Assembly (NCBI GenBank): GCA_002325245.1 | Contig: DCRR01000006.1 | Location: forward strand, 968-64,967 | DNA: 64,000 nt | Reading direction: 5' to 3' | From: Microbacteriaceae bacterium UBA1487 | Lineage (GTDB): Bacteria > Actinomycetota > Actinomycetes > Actinomycetales > Microbacteriaceae | Shown: positions 1 to 7,995 of the stretch, piece after piece | Layout: every line of letters starts with the position of its first letter | Position numbering within the stretch: position 1 is the first letter of the stretch | Made by a program: the position numbers and the translations under genes | Notes under the pieces: model-generated | Database searches by the model: none | What the model was told of the DNA's origin: nothing | Seen by the model: the letters and a program-made list of their open reading frames with translations, nothing else

Positions 1-25
1 GCGACCGATTCTGCGAGGAACACGC

Positions 26-295
26 ATGTCCATCACCACCTCGGCCCCGGCCGAACCCACCCATCAGCACCCGCCCCACGCGGCCGCCGCGCCGGCGCGC
101 CCGCACCGGCCCGTCCGTCGCGTCGGCCTGCTCGATCGCGCGGCGCTGCGCCTCGGCATCCTGCTCATCACCTGGAGCCGCCGCCAGCACCGAAGCCGCG
201 AGGAGCAGCGGGCGCGCATCGAACAGGCGCGGGCGACCGAGTCGCGCGAACTCGCGGCTCAGCGTCGGATGCTGCTGTCCCTGCCCCCGCGATGA
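26..295 (+). CDS. Small hypothetical protein, 89 aa
   Basis: I do not recognise a function. The ATG is preceded by GAGGAA with a 5-nt spacer, a good ribosome site. Residues 1-30 are Pro/His/Ala-rich and probably disordered. Residues 33-50 (LLDRAALRLGILLITW) form a hydrophobic or amphipathic helix, and the C-terminal 35 residues are densely charged (Arg/Glu/Gln) and likely helical. This layout suggests a peripheral membrane or coiled-coil small protein, but that is inference. Codon bias matches the neighbours, which supports it being real. It stands alone before a 156-nt gap. Confidence 0.7.
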   Translation: MSITTSAPAEPTHQHPPHAAAAPARPHRPVRRVGLLDRAALRLGILLITWSRRQHRSREEQRARIEQARATESRELAAQRRMLLSLPPR

Positions 296-451
296 GCGCG
301 CCATGTGCCGTGGGCTTTCGCCTTCCCGGCGGGAGCCCGCGGCGTCCGTGGCGGCGGCACCCGAGCCATCCGTCGGTCTCAAAACCGGCAGAGGTACTCT
401 CGACACCACGCCGGGAGCTTCCCGACCGCACCCGCCCGAAGGAGACGCGGC

Positions 452-913
452 ATGAACAGCGCAGCCCGGACGCCGCCACCCGTTCCGCCGCGCTGGTTTC
501 TGCGAGCGGCGTGGGCCGTGCATCGCACCATCGTGAGAGTCTCGCGCGGCCGACGCGGTCTGTGGCTTCCGACTCCGAAGAAGTGGGGAGCTCTGCGACT
601 CACCACGATCGGTCGCACCTCCGGCGCGATGCGCAGCGTCATCCTCGGGTACATCGAGGACGGTCCGAACCTCGTCACCCTGGCGATGAACGGCTGGGCC
701 GAAGGTGATCCCGCCTGGTGGCTCAACCTGAAGGCCAACCCGGAGGCGACGGTCGAGACGGCCGAAGACACGCGCGCCGTGCGCGCCTCGGAGGCCACCG
801 GGGCCGAACGAGACCGGATCTGGTCGCGTCTGCAGGATGTCTACGACGAGGCCGACATCTACGCGCCACAGCGCGCGACGCGCACCGCCGTCGTGATCCT
901 CGAACCGCGCTGA
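452..913 (+). CDS. DUF385-type deazaflavin (F420)-dependent nitroreductase family protein
   Basis: Protein of 153 residues with a split-barrel fold of the F420H2-dependent nitroreductase (DUF385) family. Visible family signatures are TIGRTSGAMRS near residue 50 and GDPAWWLNLKANP near residue 88, which in this family contact the deazaflavin phosphate tail and shape the pocket. GAAGGAG lies 7 nt before the ATG at 452, so this start is preferred over in-frame upstream codons that extend the reading frame to 305. Family members reduce diverse substrates with F420H2 or bind FMN or fatty acids; the substrate here is unknown. The stop codon directly abuts the stop codon of the convergent gene at 914. 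Confidence 0.85.
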   Translation: MNSAARTPPPVPPRWFLRAAWAVHRTIVRVSRGRRGLWLPTPKKWGALRLTTIGRTSGAMRSVILGYIEDGPNLVTLAMNGWAEGDPAWWLNLKANPEATVETAEDTRAVRASEATGAERDRIWSRLQDVYDEADIYAPQRATRTAVVILEPR

Positions 914-1333
914 TCAGCGCTGCGTCGGGAACCGCCTCCCCGACACCCGGCCTGGCTCGACGCGCACGAAATTGTGCTTCGGCGCCGGGTTCGCCGGCAC
1001 GAGCGCGAGCACTCCGCTCGCCTCGATCTCGTCGTCGCGGTCGAGACGGTGGGCCACGCCGCGCACGACCACGCTCCACCGCATCGAGCCCATCACCCCG
1101 TCAACCTCGAGGGCGACGCGCGGCTCGGCGGTGAGCTCGCGCAGCTTCTGGCCCGGCGCGGTGCGGAACACGAGCGTCTCCGCGTCGACGACGTAGTTCA
1201 CCGGGAAGATGTCGGCGCCGTCCGGCGTCACCACGGCCAGCCGTGCCAGGTCGGCACCGCGCAGCAGCTCCCAGCAGTCGGGGCCGGTGAGCACGCTCGT
1301 ATCCGGTGAGGCGGCTCGGATCGCAGCATTCAT
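914..1333 (-). CDS. Pyridoxamine 5'-phosphate oxidase-like flavin-binding protein
   Basis: Protein of 139 residues with the compact PNPOx-like split barrel found in many actinobacterial stress and redox proteins. Typical features are the opening SVLTGPDCWELLRGADLARL segment, the strand pair around FPVNYVVDAETLVFRTAPGQK, and VALEVDGV. Such proteins bind FMN, F420 or haem and are not the vitamin B6 enzyme PdxH, which is longer. It converges with the DUF385 gene with no gap between the two stop codons. Cofactor and substrate cannot be read from the sequence. Confidence 0.85.
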   Translation of the reverse strand: MNAAIRAASPDTSVLTGPDCWELLRGADLARLAVVTPDGADIFPVNYVVDAETLVFRTAPGQKLRELTAEPRVALEVDGVMGSMRWSVVVRGVAHRLDRDDEIEASGVLALVPANPAPKHNFVRVEPGRVSGRRFPTQR

Positions 1334-1398
1334 GCACCCAGTTCACCGGTGCATCGCGAATGCGAGCAGGGCCGAACGTCCTGTGGTGAACTCGGAGC

Positions 1399-2151
1399 AT
1401 GACGCATCCGTTCTCCAGCCTGGTGTCGATCGGCGACAGCTTCACCGAAGGGGTCGGCGACGAGCTGCCCGACGGCCGCGTGCGCGGCTGGGCGGACCTC
1501 GTCGCTCTCGGGCTCGCACAGGCCAGCACCGAGCCGTTCGGCTACGCCAACCTGGCGATCCGCGGCCGCCTGCTGGAGCCGATCGTGACCGAGCAGCTGG
1601 ATGCGGCGATCGCCCTCGCGCCGAGCCTGATCAGCATCAACGGCGGCGGCAACGACATGCTGCGCCCGCAGTTCACGATCGCCGCGGTGGCCGAGCGCCT
1701 GCTCGCCGCCGTCGACCGGGCGCGCGAGGCGGGCATCCACGTGCTGCTGCTGAGCGGCGGCAACCCGAGCCGGCACCTGCCCCTCGGTCGCGGCATCGAG
1801 CGACGCGGCAACGAGTATGCCGATGCGGTGCTCGCGCACATGCCGCGGGAGGGCGTCACCTTCGTCGACAACTGGCGCGACGAAGAGCTCACCCGGCTCG
1901 AGTACTGGTCGGTCGACAAGCTGCACCTCAACCCGGTCGGCCACGCGCGAGTGGCGAGCAACGTGCTGGGTGCGCTCGGCGTGCCCGTGCCGGAGTTCGG
2001 TCTCGACGGCGGCACGCCCGACCAGCGCCCCGGCACGGCGGCGTACTGGCGCGAGTACGTGCTGCCGTGGATCGGCCGACGGCTGCGCGGCACGTCCTCG
2101 GGGGACTCGCGGGAGCCGAAGAGCGCGACGCTGCAGCCCGTCACCTTCTGA
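1399..2151 (+). CDS. SGNH/GDSL-family hydrolase
   Basis: Esterase or acyl-hydrolase of 250 residues. Block I is IGDSFTEG with the nucleophile at Ser14, block III is NGGGND with Asn85, and block V is the Asp173-x-x-His176 pair in DKLHLNPVGH. All SGNH catalytic elements are therefore present. There is no signal peptide, so it is probably cytoplasmic and close to the common actinobacterial lysophospholipase-like or carbohydrate-esterase SGNH proteins. The physiological ester is unknown. It is a single gene, convergent with the TetR gene that ends at 2169. Confidence 0.88.
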   Translation: MTHPFSSLVSIGDSFTEGVGDELPDGRVRGWADLVALGLAQASTEPFGYANLAIRGRLLEPIVTEQLDAAIALAPSLISINGGGNDMLRPQFTIAAVAERLLAAVDRAREAGIHVLLLSGGNPSRHLPLGRGIERRGNEYADAVLAHMPREGVTFVDNWRDEELTRLEYWSVDKLHLNPVGHARVASNVLGALGVPVPEFGLDGGTPDQRPGTAAYWREYVLPWIGRRLRGTSSGDSREPKSATLQPVTF

Positions 2152-2168
2152 CGCGCGGGCCCGACCGG

Positions 2169-2747
2169 CTACGGCTCGAGAATCCGCTCCAGGAGCCTCA
2201 GGCTGTCGGCGATGTCGACCGTGTCGTCCAGGAGCCACTGCGTCTGCAGCCCATCGGACGCTGCGATGACCAGCGCGGCCATGGCCAGCGGGTCAACCCC
2301 GGCTCGGATCGTGCCCGCCTCCTGCCCTTCGCGAATCAGCCGAGCCAACCGCGCGCGCAGAGCCGCGAATCGGGTGGAGAAGAACTCGCGCGAGTGCTTC
2401 TTGTCGGCCTCGAGCGACCCGGCCAGCAGCATCGTGTAGAGCGCGACGTACCCCGGCACCACGACGTTGCGCTCGGCTGCGCTCACCATTGAGCCCACGA
2501 CCTCGCGCTGGGCGACCGGGTCGGCGCGACGAGTCATCGCCTCGCTGAGCACCGCCACCAAGAGCTCTTCTCGCGAGCCGAAATAGTGCAGCAGTGCCGC
2601 ATGCGACACGCCGATCTTCTCGGCGATGGCGCGCAACGACGTTCCTTCGGCCCCCTTGTCGATGAATACCTCGATCGCGCGATCGAGGATCTCCTGCCGT
2701 CGAGCGACGCCCTTGGCATAAGACCGCTGCACGCCTTTTTCCGCCAC
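2169..2747 (-). CDS. TetR/AcrR family transcriptional regulator
   Basis: Repressor-type protein of 192 residues. The N-terminal TetR helix-turn-helix spans about residues 15-60 (QEILDRAIEVFIDKGAEGTS, then SLRAIAEKIGVSHAALLHYF), followed by an all-helical ligand domain. The start is GTG at 2747. It is divergent from the sugar isomerase/oxidoreductase pair, and a 22-bp near-perfect palindrome lies between them (2767-2788). It therefore probably represses that pair and itself, with the ligand likely a carbohydrate-related metabolite. That role is inferred from position only. Confidence 0.88.
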   Translation of the reverse strand: MAEKGVQRSYAKGVARRQEILDRAIEVFIDKGAEGTSLRAIAEKIGVSHAALLHYFGSREELLVAVLSEAMTRRADPVAQREVVGSMVSAAERNVVVPGYVALYTMLLAGSLEADKKHSREFFSTRFAALRARLARLIREGQEAGTIRAGVDPLAMAALVIAASDGLQTQWLLDDTVDIADSLRLLERILEP

Positions 2748-2766
2748 GCCCCCACCCTAGCGATCA

Positions 2767-2788
2767 AAAACCTCCATCTGGTGGTTTT
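2767..2788. promoter_or_regulatory. Operator-like palindrome between TetR and isomerase genes
   Basis: The arms AAAACC-t-CCA and TGG-t-GGTTTT flank a 2-nt centre, so nine of ten arm positions pair. It lies 20 bp upstream of the TetR start and 48 bp upstream of the isomerase start, just 5' of a TACCGT -10-like hexamer at 2793-2798. Its size and symmetry fit a TetR dimer site that could block both divergent transcripts. Confidence 0.6.
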
Positions 2789-2836
2789 CTGCTACCGTCA
2801 TCCCACGAACCTGATTACCCACTGAAGGCAGAACCC

Positions 2837-3637
2837 ATGCACACCCCCACCATCTCCGCTCAGCTCTGGAGCGTGCGCGACGAGATCACCGCCGATCTCG
2901 ATGAAGCTCTCGCCAGACTTCGCGCCATCGGCTTCGCGAACGTCGAGGCCTTCGACTTCGTCTCACGCGCCGAGGCTCTCGCCCAGGCGTTCGCGCGCCA
3001 CGACATCGCGTGCCCGACAGGGCATGCGTCGCTCGCCTCGACGACCGAGAATCCCTTCGACGATTCGATCACCGCGCCGAGCTCTGACGAGGTGTTCGCG
3101 GCGGCGGCGACACTCGGCATCACCACCGTGTTCGATCCCTTCGTCGCACCGGAGCGCTGGACCACGCACACGGAGATCGCGGCCACCGCCGCGGCCCTGA
3201 ACGCGGCCTCCGAGGTCGGCGCCGCGCACGGCATCGCCGTCGGCTATCACAACCACAACCAGGAGTTCGAGGCCAAGATCGAGGGGCGGTTCGCTCTCGA
3301 GGTGTTCGCCGACCTGCTCGATCCCGCCGTGCAGCTCGAACTCGACCTGTACTGGGCGACGGCCGGTGGCGCCGACCTGGTGGAGCTTCTGACCACGCTC
3401 GGCGACCGCGTCACGGCGCTCCACATCAAAGACGGAACGCTCGACCCGCTGCCCACCCTCGGCTCCCCGCCGACGGACCAGGTCCCGGCCGGCGAAGGCA
3501 CGGTGGCGCTCGGCGCCGCCCTCGACGCCGCGCCCACGGCGAAGTACGCGATCGTCGAGTTCGATGCCTACCGCGGCGACATCTGGCACGGCATGAAGAC
3601 CGGTTTCGAGTTCCTGGCGTCGCGAGGGCTCGCCTGA
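2837..3637 (+). CDS. Sugar phosphate isomerase/epimerase (AP endonuclease family 2 TIM barrel)
   Basis: Protein of 266 residues with a xylose-isomerase-like TIM barrel: SAQLWSVRDEI at the start, GYHNHNQEFE mid-protein, LELDLYWATAGG, ALHIKDG, and VEFDAY near the end. The Glu/Asp/His/Glu residues in these strands are the expected metal ligands. Family members act on keto-sugars, inositols or 3-ketoglycosides. GAAGG precedes the ATG by about 9 nt. It overlaps the downstream Gfo/Idh/MocA gene by one base (TGATG), so the two form an operon. Such pairs usually act on an oxidised sugar or inositol intermediate. Confidence 0.88.
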   Translation: MHTPTISAQLWSVRDEITADLDEALARLRAIGFANVEAFDFVSRAEALAQAFARHDIACPTGHASLASTTENPFDDSITAPSSDEVFAAAATLGITTVFDPFVAPERWTTHTEIAATAAALNAASEVGAAHGIAVGYHNHNQEFEAKIEGRFALEVFADLLDPAVQLELDLYWATAGGADLVELLTTLGDRVTALHIKDGTLDPLPTLGSPPTDQVPAGEGTVALGAALDAAPTAKYAIVEFDAYRGDIWHGMKTGFEFLASRGLA

Positions 3638-4773
3638 TGGCCGCGACGAGCTCCCCCCGCACCGGAACGATGGCCGTCGGCATCATCGGAGCGGGCAACA
3701 TCAGCGATACCTACCTCGAGAATCTGAACAGCTTCCCCGACATCGAGGTGCTCATCGTCGGGGATCTGCTCCCCGAGCGGGCTCGCGCCCAGGCCGAGAA
3801 GCACGGAGTCCCCGCGTTCGGAACCGCCGAGGACGTGCTGGCGCATCCGGATGTCGAACTCATCGTCAACCTGACGCTTCCGGCGTCGCACGTGGCCGTC
3901 TCATCGGCCGCGCTCGCCGCAGGCAAGCACGTCTGGAGCGAGAAGCCGATCGGGATCGACCGCGAGAGCGCCTCGGCCCTGCTGGCTCACGCGGATGCCG
4001 CCGGGCTGCGCGTCGGGATCGCCCCCGACACGGTGCTCGGCCCCGGCATCCAGAGTGCCAAACGAGCGATCGATCGCGGCGACATCGGCACACCGCTGTT
4101 CGCGCAGACCGGCATGCAGTACGCCGGCCCGGAGTCGTTCCACCCCAACCCCGGGTTCCTCTTCGCCCACGGCGCAGGCCCGCTCTTCGACATGGGGCCG
4201 TACTACTTCACGACTCTCGTGAGCGTCCTGGGGCCCGTCGCCGCCGTTGCGGCGCTCGGCATGAAGGCGCGCGAGGAGCGGGAGATTCTCGTCGGTGCGC
4301 TCGCGGGGTCGACGTTCCCCGTCGAGGTGCCGTCGACCATCTCGGTGCTCGCGGCCTTCGAACGAGGCGCGACATCGCAATCGCTCTTGAGCTTCGACTC
4401 CCCGCTCACCCGCCACGGCGTCGTCGAGATCTCCGGCACGGAGGGCACGATCGTCCTGCCCGATCCGAACACCTTCAGCGGCACCACCACCATCATCCGG
4501 CCTCGCGAACGGGGAAGCTCCGAGCAGGTTCGCGTCGACGTGATCGAGGAAGGGACGGTCGTCGGCCGCGGACTCGGTGTGCTCGACATGGCGCGCGCGA
4601 TCCGTGAGGGTCGGCCGCACCGCGCGACCGGCGAACTCGGCTACCACGTGCTCGACATCCTCATGTCGACGTCGGAAGCCGCCGAGTCGGGGCGGTTCGT
4701 GCCGGTTGAGAGCACCGTTGTGTCACCTGACGCCATGCCCGTCGACTTCGGCCCTCTCGAGCGGACGCTCTGA
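3637..4773 (+). CDS. Gfo/Idh/MocA family NAD(P)-dependent oxidoreductase
   Basis: Dehydrogenase of 378 residues. The Rossmann motif GIIGAGNISDTYLENL lies near residues 12-27, the family EKPIG lysine motif is near residue 108, and a C-terminal alpha/beta dimerisation and substrate domain follows. It probably oxidises or reduces a sugar, inositol or glycoside hydroxyl. It is translationally coupled to the isomerase through TGATG, and the 20-residue N-terminal extension before the Rossmann motif suggests the start could lie slightly downstream (ATG at 3670). The substrate is unknown. Control by the divergent TetR protein is likely. Confidence 0.88.
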   Translation: MAATSSPRTGTMAVGIIGAGNISDTYLENLNSFPDIEVLIVGDLLPERARAQAEKHGVPAFGTAEDVLAHPDVELIVNLTLPASHVAVSSAALAAGKHVWSEKPIGIDRESASALLAHADAAGLRVGIAPDTVLGPGIQSAKRAIDRGDIGTPLFAQTGMQYAGPESFHPNPGFLFAHGAGPLFDMGPYYFTTLVSVLGPVAAVAALGMKAREEREILVGALAGSTFPVEVPSTISVLAAFERGATSQSLLSFDSPLTRHGVVEISGTEGTIVLPDPNTFSGTTTIIRPRERGSSEQVRVDVIEEGTVVGRGLGVLDMARAIREGRPHRATGELGYHVLDILMSTSEAAESGRFVPVESTVVSPDAMPVDFGPLERTL

Positions 4774-4856
4774 ACGGCAGCGTCGCGCTCGCACCGCCGA
4801 GGTGCGCCGCCACGCTAGCCTCAACAGACGACGCCACGCAGAACAGGGGGCACCAC

Positions 4857-5945
4857 GTGGACTTGGTTCATCGAATCGCTCGTCAGCGCGCCACGGGCGA
4901 GCCGCTGCGAGCACCGTCACCGCTCATCCGCGGTTTCCTGTGGACGCTCGGCGCCGTCGCCGCTCTCGGCTTCGCGGCCGCGATGTTCTCGCTTCGTGGC
5001 GTCGTCGCCTCGGTGCTCGCGGCTCTGTTCTTCAGCATCGCCGTCGACCCGGCGATTCGCGCGCTGCAACGTCGAGGGCTGTCGCGCCCGATCGCGACAG
5101 CGGTCTGCGTGATCGTGATCGTCGCGGTCGCGGTGAGCGCCACGGCGTTCGCGCTGCCGGCGCTGCAGCGAGAAGCCATCCGCCTCGTCGCCTCGGTGCC
5201 CGACGGAGTCGACTCTGTCCTCGCCGCAGGCTGGTTCGATGCGATCAACGCCGCGACCAACGGCGGCGCGTCGGACGCGATTCGCGCGTTCGCCGAGTTC
5301 GCCTCGGACCCGCAGACGTGGCTGATCGTGTCCGGCGGCGTGCTCGGCTTCGGCGCGACCGTGCTGAACGGCGTCTCGAGCGGCTTCTTCATCCTGGCGC
5401 TCACGGTGTACTTCGTTGCGAGCTTCGAGACGATGAAGACCTTCGCCTACTCGTTCGTGGTGGCATCACGTCGGCAGCGCTTCACTGAGATCGCCGACCG
5501 GATCCTGGCGAGCATCGGGCGCTACCTCGGCGGCATGGTCGTGCTGGCCCTCCTCAACGCGACGTTCAGCACCGTCCTGCTCGTGCTCGTCGGGGTCGAC
5601 GGTGCCCTCCTGATCGGAGTCGCAGCGTTCTTCATCACGATCATCCCCCTCATCGGAACGATCCTGACGACGATCGGCATCACGCTGATCACCCTGGTGC
5701 AGTCGCCGACCTCCGCGCTCGTCGTGCTCGCGTTCATGCTCGTGTACATGCAGGTCGAGGCGTACGTGCTGACGCCGAAGGTGATGAAGAAAGCGGCCCA
5801 GATCCCCGGCTCTGTGGTGCTGATCTCCGCGCTCGCCGGCGGCACGCTGCTGGGCCTGCCGGGCGCGCTGATCGGGGTTCCCGTGGCCGCGTCCATCGCG
5901 CTCGTCCTGAACGAGGTCGTGCTCCCGAACCGCGCGCAAAGGTAG
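4857..5945 (+). CDS. AI-2E family transporter (PerM/YdiK-like permease)
   Basis: Integral membrane protein of 362 residues with about seven to eight hydrophobic segments. Family hallmarks include a paired N-terminal helix block (FLWTLGAVAALGFAAAMFSL), a soluble loop at about residues 110-170, the long helix ending in RFTEIADRILASIGRYLGG, and LGLPGALIGVPVAASI at the C-terminus. The family exports autoinducer-2-like molecules or acts as ion antiporters, so the substrate is not predictable. The GTG start follows AGGGGG. The next gene's ribosome site lies inside its last codons, indicating coupling. Confidence 0.87.
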   Translation: MDLVHRIARQRATGEPLRAPSPLIRGFLWTLGAVAALGFAAAMFSLRGVVASVLAALFFSIAVDPAIRALQRRGLSRPIATAVCVIVIVAVAVSATAFALPALQREAIRLVASVPDGVDSVLAAGWFDAINAATNGGASDAIRAFAEFASDPQTWLIVSGGVLGFGATVLNGVSSGFFILALTVYFVASFETMKTFAYSFVVASRRQRFTEIADRILASIGRYLGGMVVLALLNATFSTVLLVLVGVDGALLIGVAAFFITIIPLIGTILTTIGITLITLVQSPTSALVVLAFMLVYMQVEAYVLTPKVMKKAAQIPGSVVLISALAGGTLLGLPGALIGVPVAASIALVLNEVVLPNRAQR

Positions 5946-5949
5946 TGGC

Positions 5950-7167
5950 GTGAGCACCGAGATCGCCGCGACATCGGCCGCCTCACTCGTGATCGTCCCG
6001 GCGGTCGCGGTCGCGGCCCCTCTGATCGCGGCCGCGGTCGGCCGCGTCGCGGTCGTGCCGCTCGTCGTGTTCGAGATCCTGCTGGGAATCATCGTCGGCC
6101 CGAGTCTGCTCGGCTGGGTCGACGAGGCGCCCTTCACCGCCACACTGGCCGAGCTCGGGCTCGCCACGCTGTTCTTCATGGCGGGCAGCGAGATCGAGTT
6201 CTCCGCGATCGCGGGGCGACCGCTCGTCCGGGCCGCACTCGGCTGGGTGCTGTCGCTGGGTGGCGGGATCGCCGTGGGACTCCTCCTCGCCCCGACGTTC
6301 CCCGCGGCCGTGATCATTGCGATCGCGCTCAGCTCGACAGCCCTCGGGACACTGATCCCCGTGCTGCGCGACGCGGGCGAGGCCGATACGCCGTTCGGCC
6401 ACGTCGTGAAGGCGATCGGCGCAGTCGGAGAGTTCGGCCCGCTGCTGGCCATCTCCCTGTTCCTCAGCGGACGTGAGCCGCTCCCCTCCGCGCTCATCCT
6501 GATCGCGTTCGCGGTGGTCTCGATTGCGGCGATCGTCGTCGCCGCGCGCGGCAGCCATGTGCGGCTCCACCGCGTGATCACCGCGACCCTGCACACGAGC
6601 GGGCAGTTCGCCGTTCGCCTGGCCCTGCTGCTTGTGCTCGGACTCGTGGCGCTGACCTACGCACTCGGGCTCGACATTCTGCTCGGCGCCTTCGCCGCGG
6701 GGGTGCTCTGGCGCCTGCTGATGGCCTCGTCGACACCGTCGAACAGGGAGGCGCTCGAATCCAAGCTCGATGCTGTCGCGTTCGGTTTCCTCGTCCCCGT
6801 CTTCTTCATCTACACCGGCATCACTTTCGACCTGGACGCTCTCCTCGCTGACCCTGCTGCGCTCGCCCTCGTCCCGGTCTTCGCTCTGGCCCTGCTCGTG
6901 GTGCGGGGCCTGCCCGGACTCATCGCATCTCCGCCCGGAACTCCGGCGGCGACACGAGGAGCTGTCGTGCTTCTCGGCGCGACCGGACTCCCGATCATCG
7001 TCGCGGTGACGCAGATCGGCGTCGAGCGAGAGATCCTCTCCTCCGCAACCGCCGCCGCGCTCGTCGGAGCCGGCATGCTGACGGTGCTGATCTTTCCGGC
7101 GCTGGGCCTGGCACAGAGACGGCGCGACACGAGCGCCGTGGCGGACGCCGAGCCCTCACTCGACTAG
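5950..7167 (+). CDS. Cation:proton antiporter (CPA2/KefB-type membrane domain)
   Basis: Protein of 405 residues with 11-13 hydrophobic segments of the Na+/H+ exchanger fold. Motifs include LGIIVGPSLLGWV, LGLATLFFMAGSEI, and ALSSTALGTLIPVLRDAG, in the position of the conserved unwound helix. No TrkA-N nucleotide-binding domain follows, so it resembles the short actinobacterial antiporters rather than full KefB or KefC. The GTG start is preceded by AAAGG inside the end of the AI-2E gene with only 4 nt between genes. The pair may function together in ion or pH homeostasis, which is inference. Confidence 0.87.
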   Translation: MSTEIAATSAASLVIVPAVAVAAPLIAAAVGRVAVVPLVVFEILLGIIVGPSLLGWVDEAPFTATLAELGLATLFFMAGSEIEFSAIAGRPLVRAALGWVLSLGGGIAVGLLLAPTFPAAVIIAIALSSTALGTLIPVLRDAGEADTPFGHVVKAIGAVGEFGPLLAISLFLSGREPLPSALILIAFAVVSIAAIVVAARGSHVRLHRVITATLHTSGQFAVRLALLLVLGLVALTYALGLDILLGAFAAGVLWRLLMASSTPSNREALESKLDAVAFGFLVPVFFIYTGITFDLDALLADPAALALVPVFALALLVVRGLPGLIASPPGTPAATRGAVVLLGATGLPIIVAVTQIGVEREILSSATAAALVGAGMLTVLIFPALGLAQRRRDTSAVADAEPSLD

Positions 7168-7216
7168 CCGCCCGCGCCTCCGCATGTCGGCGCATCCGAT
7201 GATCTGCCGCTGACGC

Positions 7217-7912
7217 TCAGCTCGGCGGTCGATTGGCGGCCCGAGCCCGCGCGACGACCCGGCCGCGTGCCGAGTCGGGGAACCGTTCGAGCATCTCGCG
7301 CACCTCGACGGCGCCGACGTGCGCACCGAACAGCTCGGTGTGAGGCTCCATCCGAACACCCTCGGCCAGTGGGCCCGCGCTGACGGGATCGAAGCCCAGG
7401 TCGTCGACGAGTCGGGCGACCGCCGCCAGATCGGCGGGGTCGTCCCCCGCGATCGCGATCGCCTTGCGGCCGGGCGCTCCCGGCGGCCGCGGCTCCTCGT
7501 CGAGGTCGTGATAGCCCATGTGGTTGAGCGCCTTGACGACCCGCGAGCGCGGCAGGAAGCGCTGCACGATCTCGCTCGACGAGGTGGTCGGGTCGTTGAG
7601 GTCGTCGCGGATGCCGTCGACCTCCCACCAGTAGTTCATGGCGTCGACCACGAGCTTGCCGGCGAGCTCGTCCACCGGCAGCGCGGTGTGCTTGCCGAGC
7701 GGAAGCGCCAGGATCACCAGGTCGGCGCGCGCCGCCGCATCCGCCGCGGTCGTGGCGACGCCGCCCGGAGCGAGCACCTCGATGATCAGGCGGATGCGCC
7801 GCGGGTCTCCCGACCCGGCGATCAGCACCTCGTAGCCGGCCTCCCGCGCGAGCCGGGCGAGCACGGTGCCGACCTTGCCCGCGCCGAGGATGGCGAGGGT
7901 GGGATGGGGCAT
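7217..7912 (-). CDS. NADPH-dependent F420 reductase-like Rossmann protein
   Basis: Protein of 231 residues beginning with a dinucleotide-binding strand and loop (ILGAGKVG, residues 8-15). It then has the DLVILALPLGKH segment and VVDAMNYWWEVDG, in the position of the substrate loop of the F420:NADP oxidoreductase family. Later MGYHDLDEEPRPPG and AIAGDD segments also fit. Family members transfer hydride between NADPH and deazaflavin, but many actinobacterial homologues have other substrates. It is convergent with the antiporter gene, and the LAxTG surface-protein gene lies upstream on the same strand. Confidence 0.82.
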   Translation of the reverse strand: MPHPTLAILGAGKVGTVLARLAREAGYEVLIAGSGDPRRIRLIIEVLAPGGVATTAADAAARADLVILALPLGKHTALPVDELAGKLVVDAMNYWWEVDGIRDDLNDPTTSSSEIVQRFLPRSRVVKALNHMGYHDLDEEPRPPGAPGRKAIAIAGDDPADLAAVARLVDDLGFDPVSAGPLAEGVRMEPHTELFGAHVGAVEVREMLERFPDSARGRVVARARAANRPPS

Positions 7913-7995
7913 GAGTTCAGCGTAGGGAACTCAGTGGGTGGGGTGCAGGCTGCCGCGTCACGGGCACGTCGCGCGCGGCTCGCCCCCGCGACGGC

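Noticed and set aside
305..451. N-terminal extension of the DUF385 protein at 452
   Set aside because: The extension is Arg/Gly-rich without conservation and a good ribosome site precedes ATG 452.
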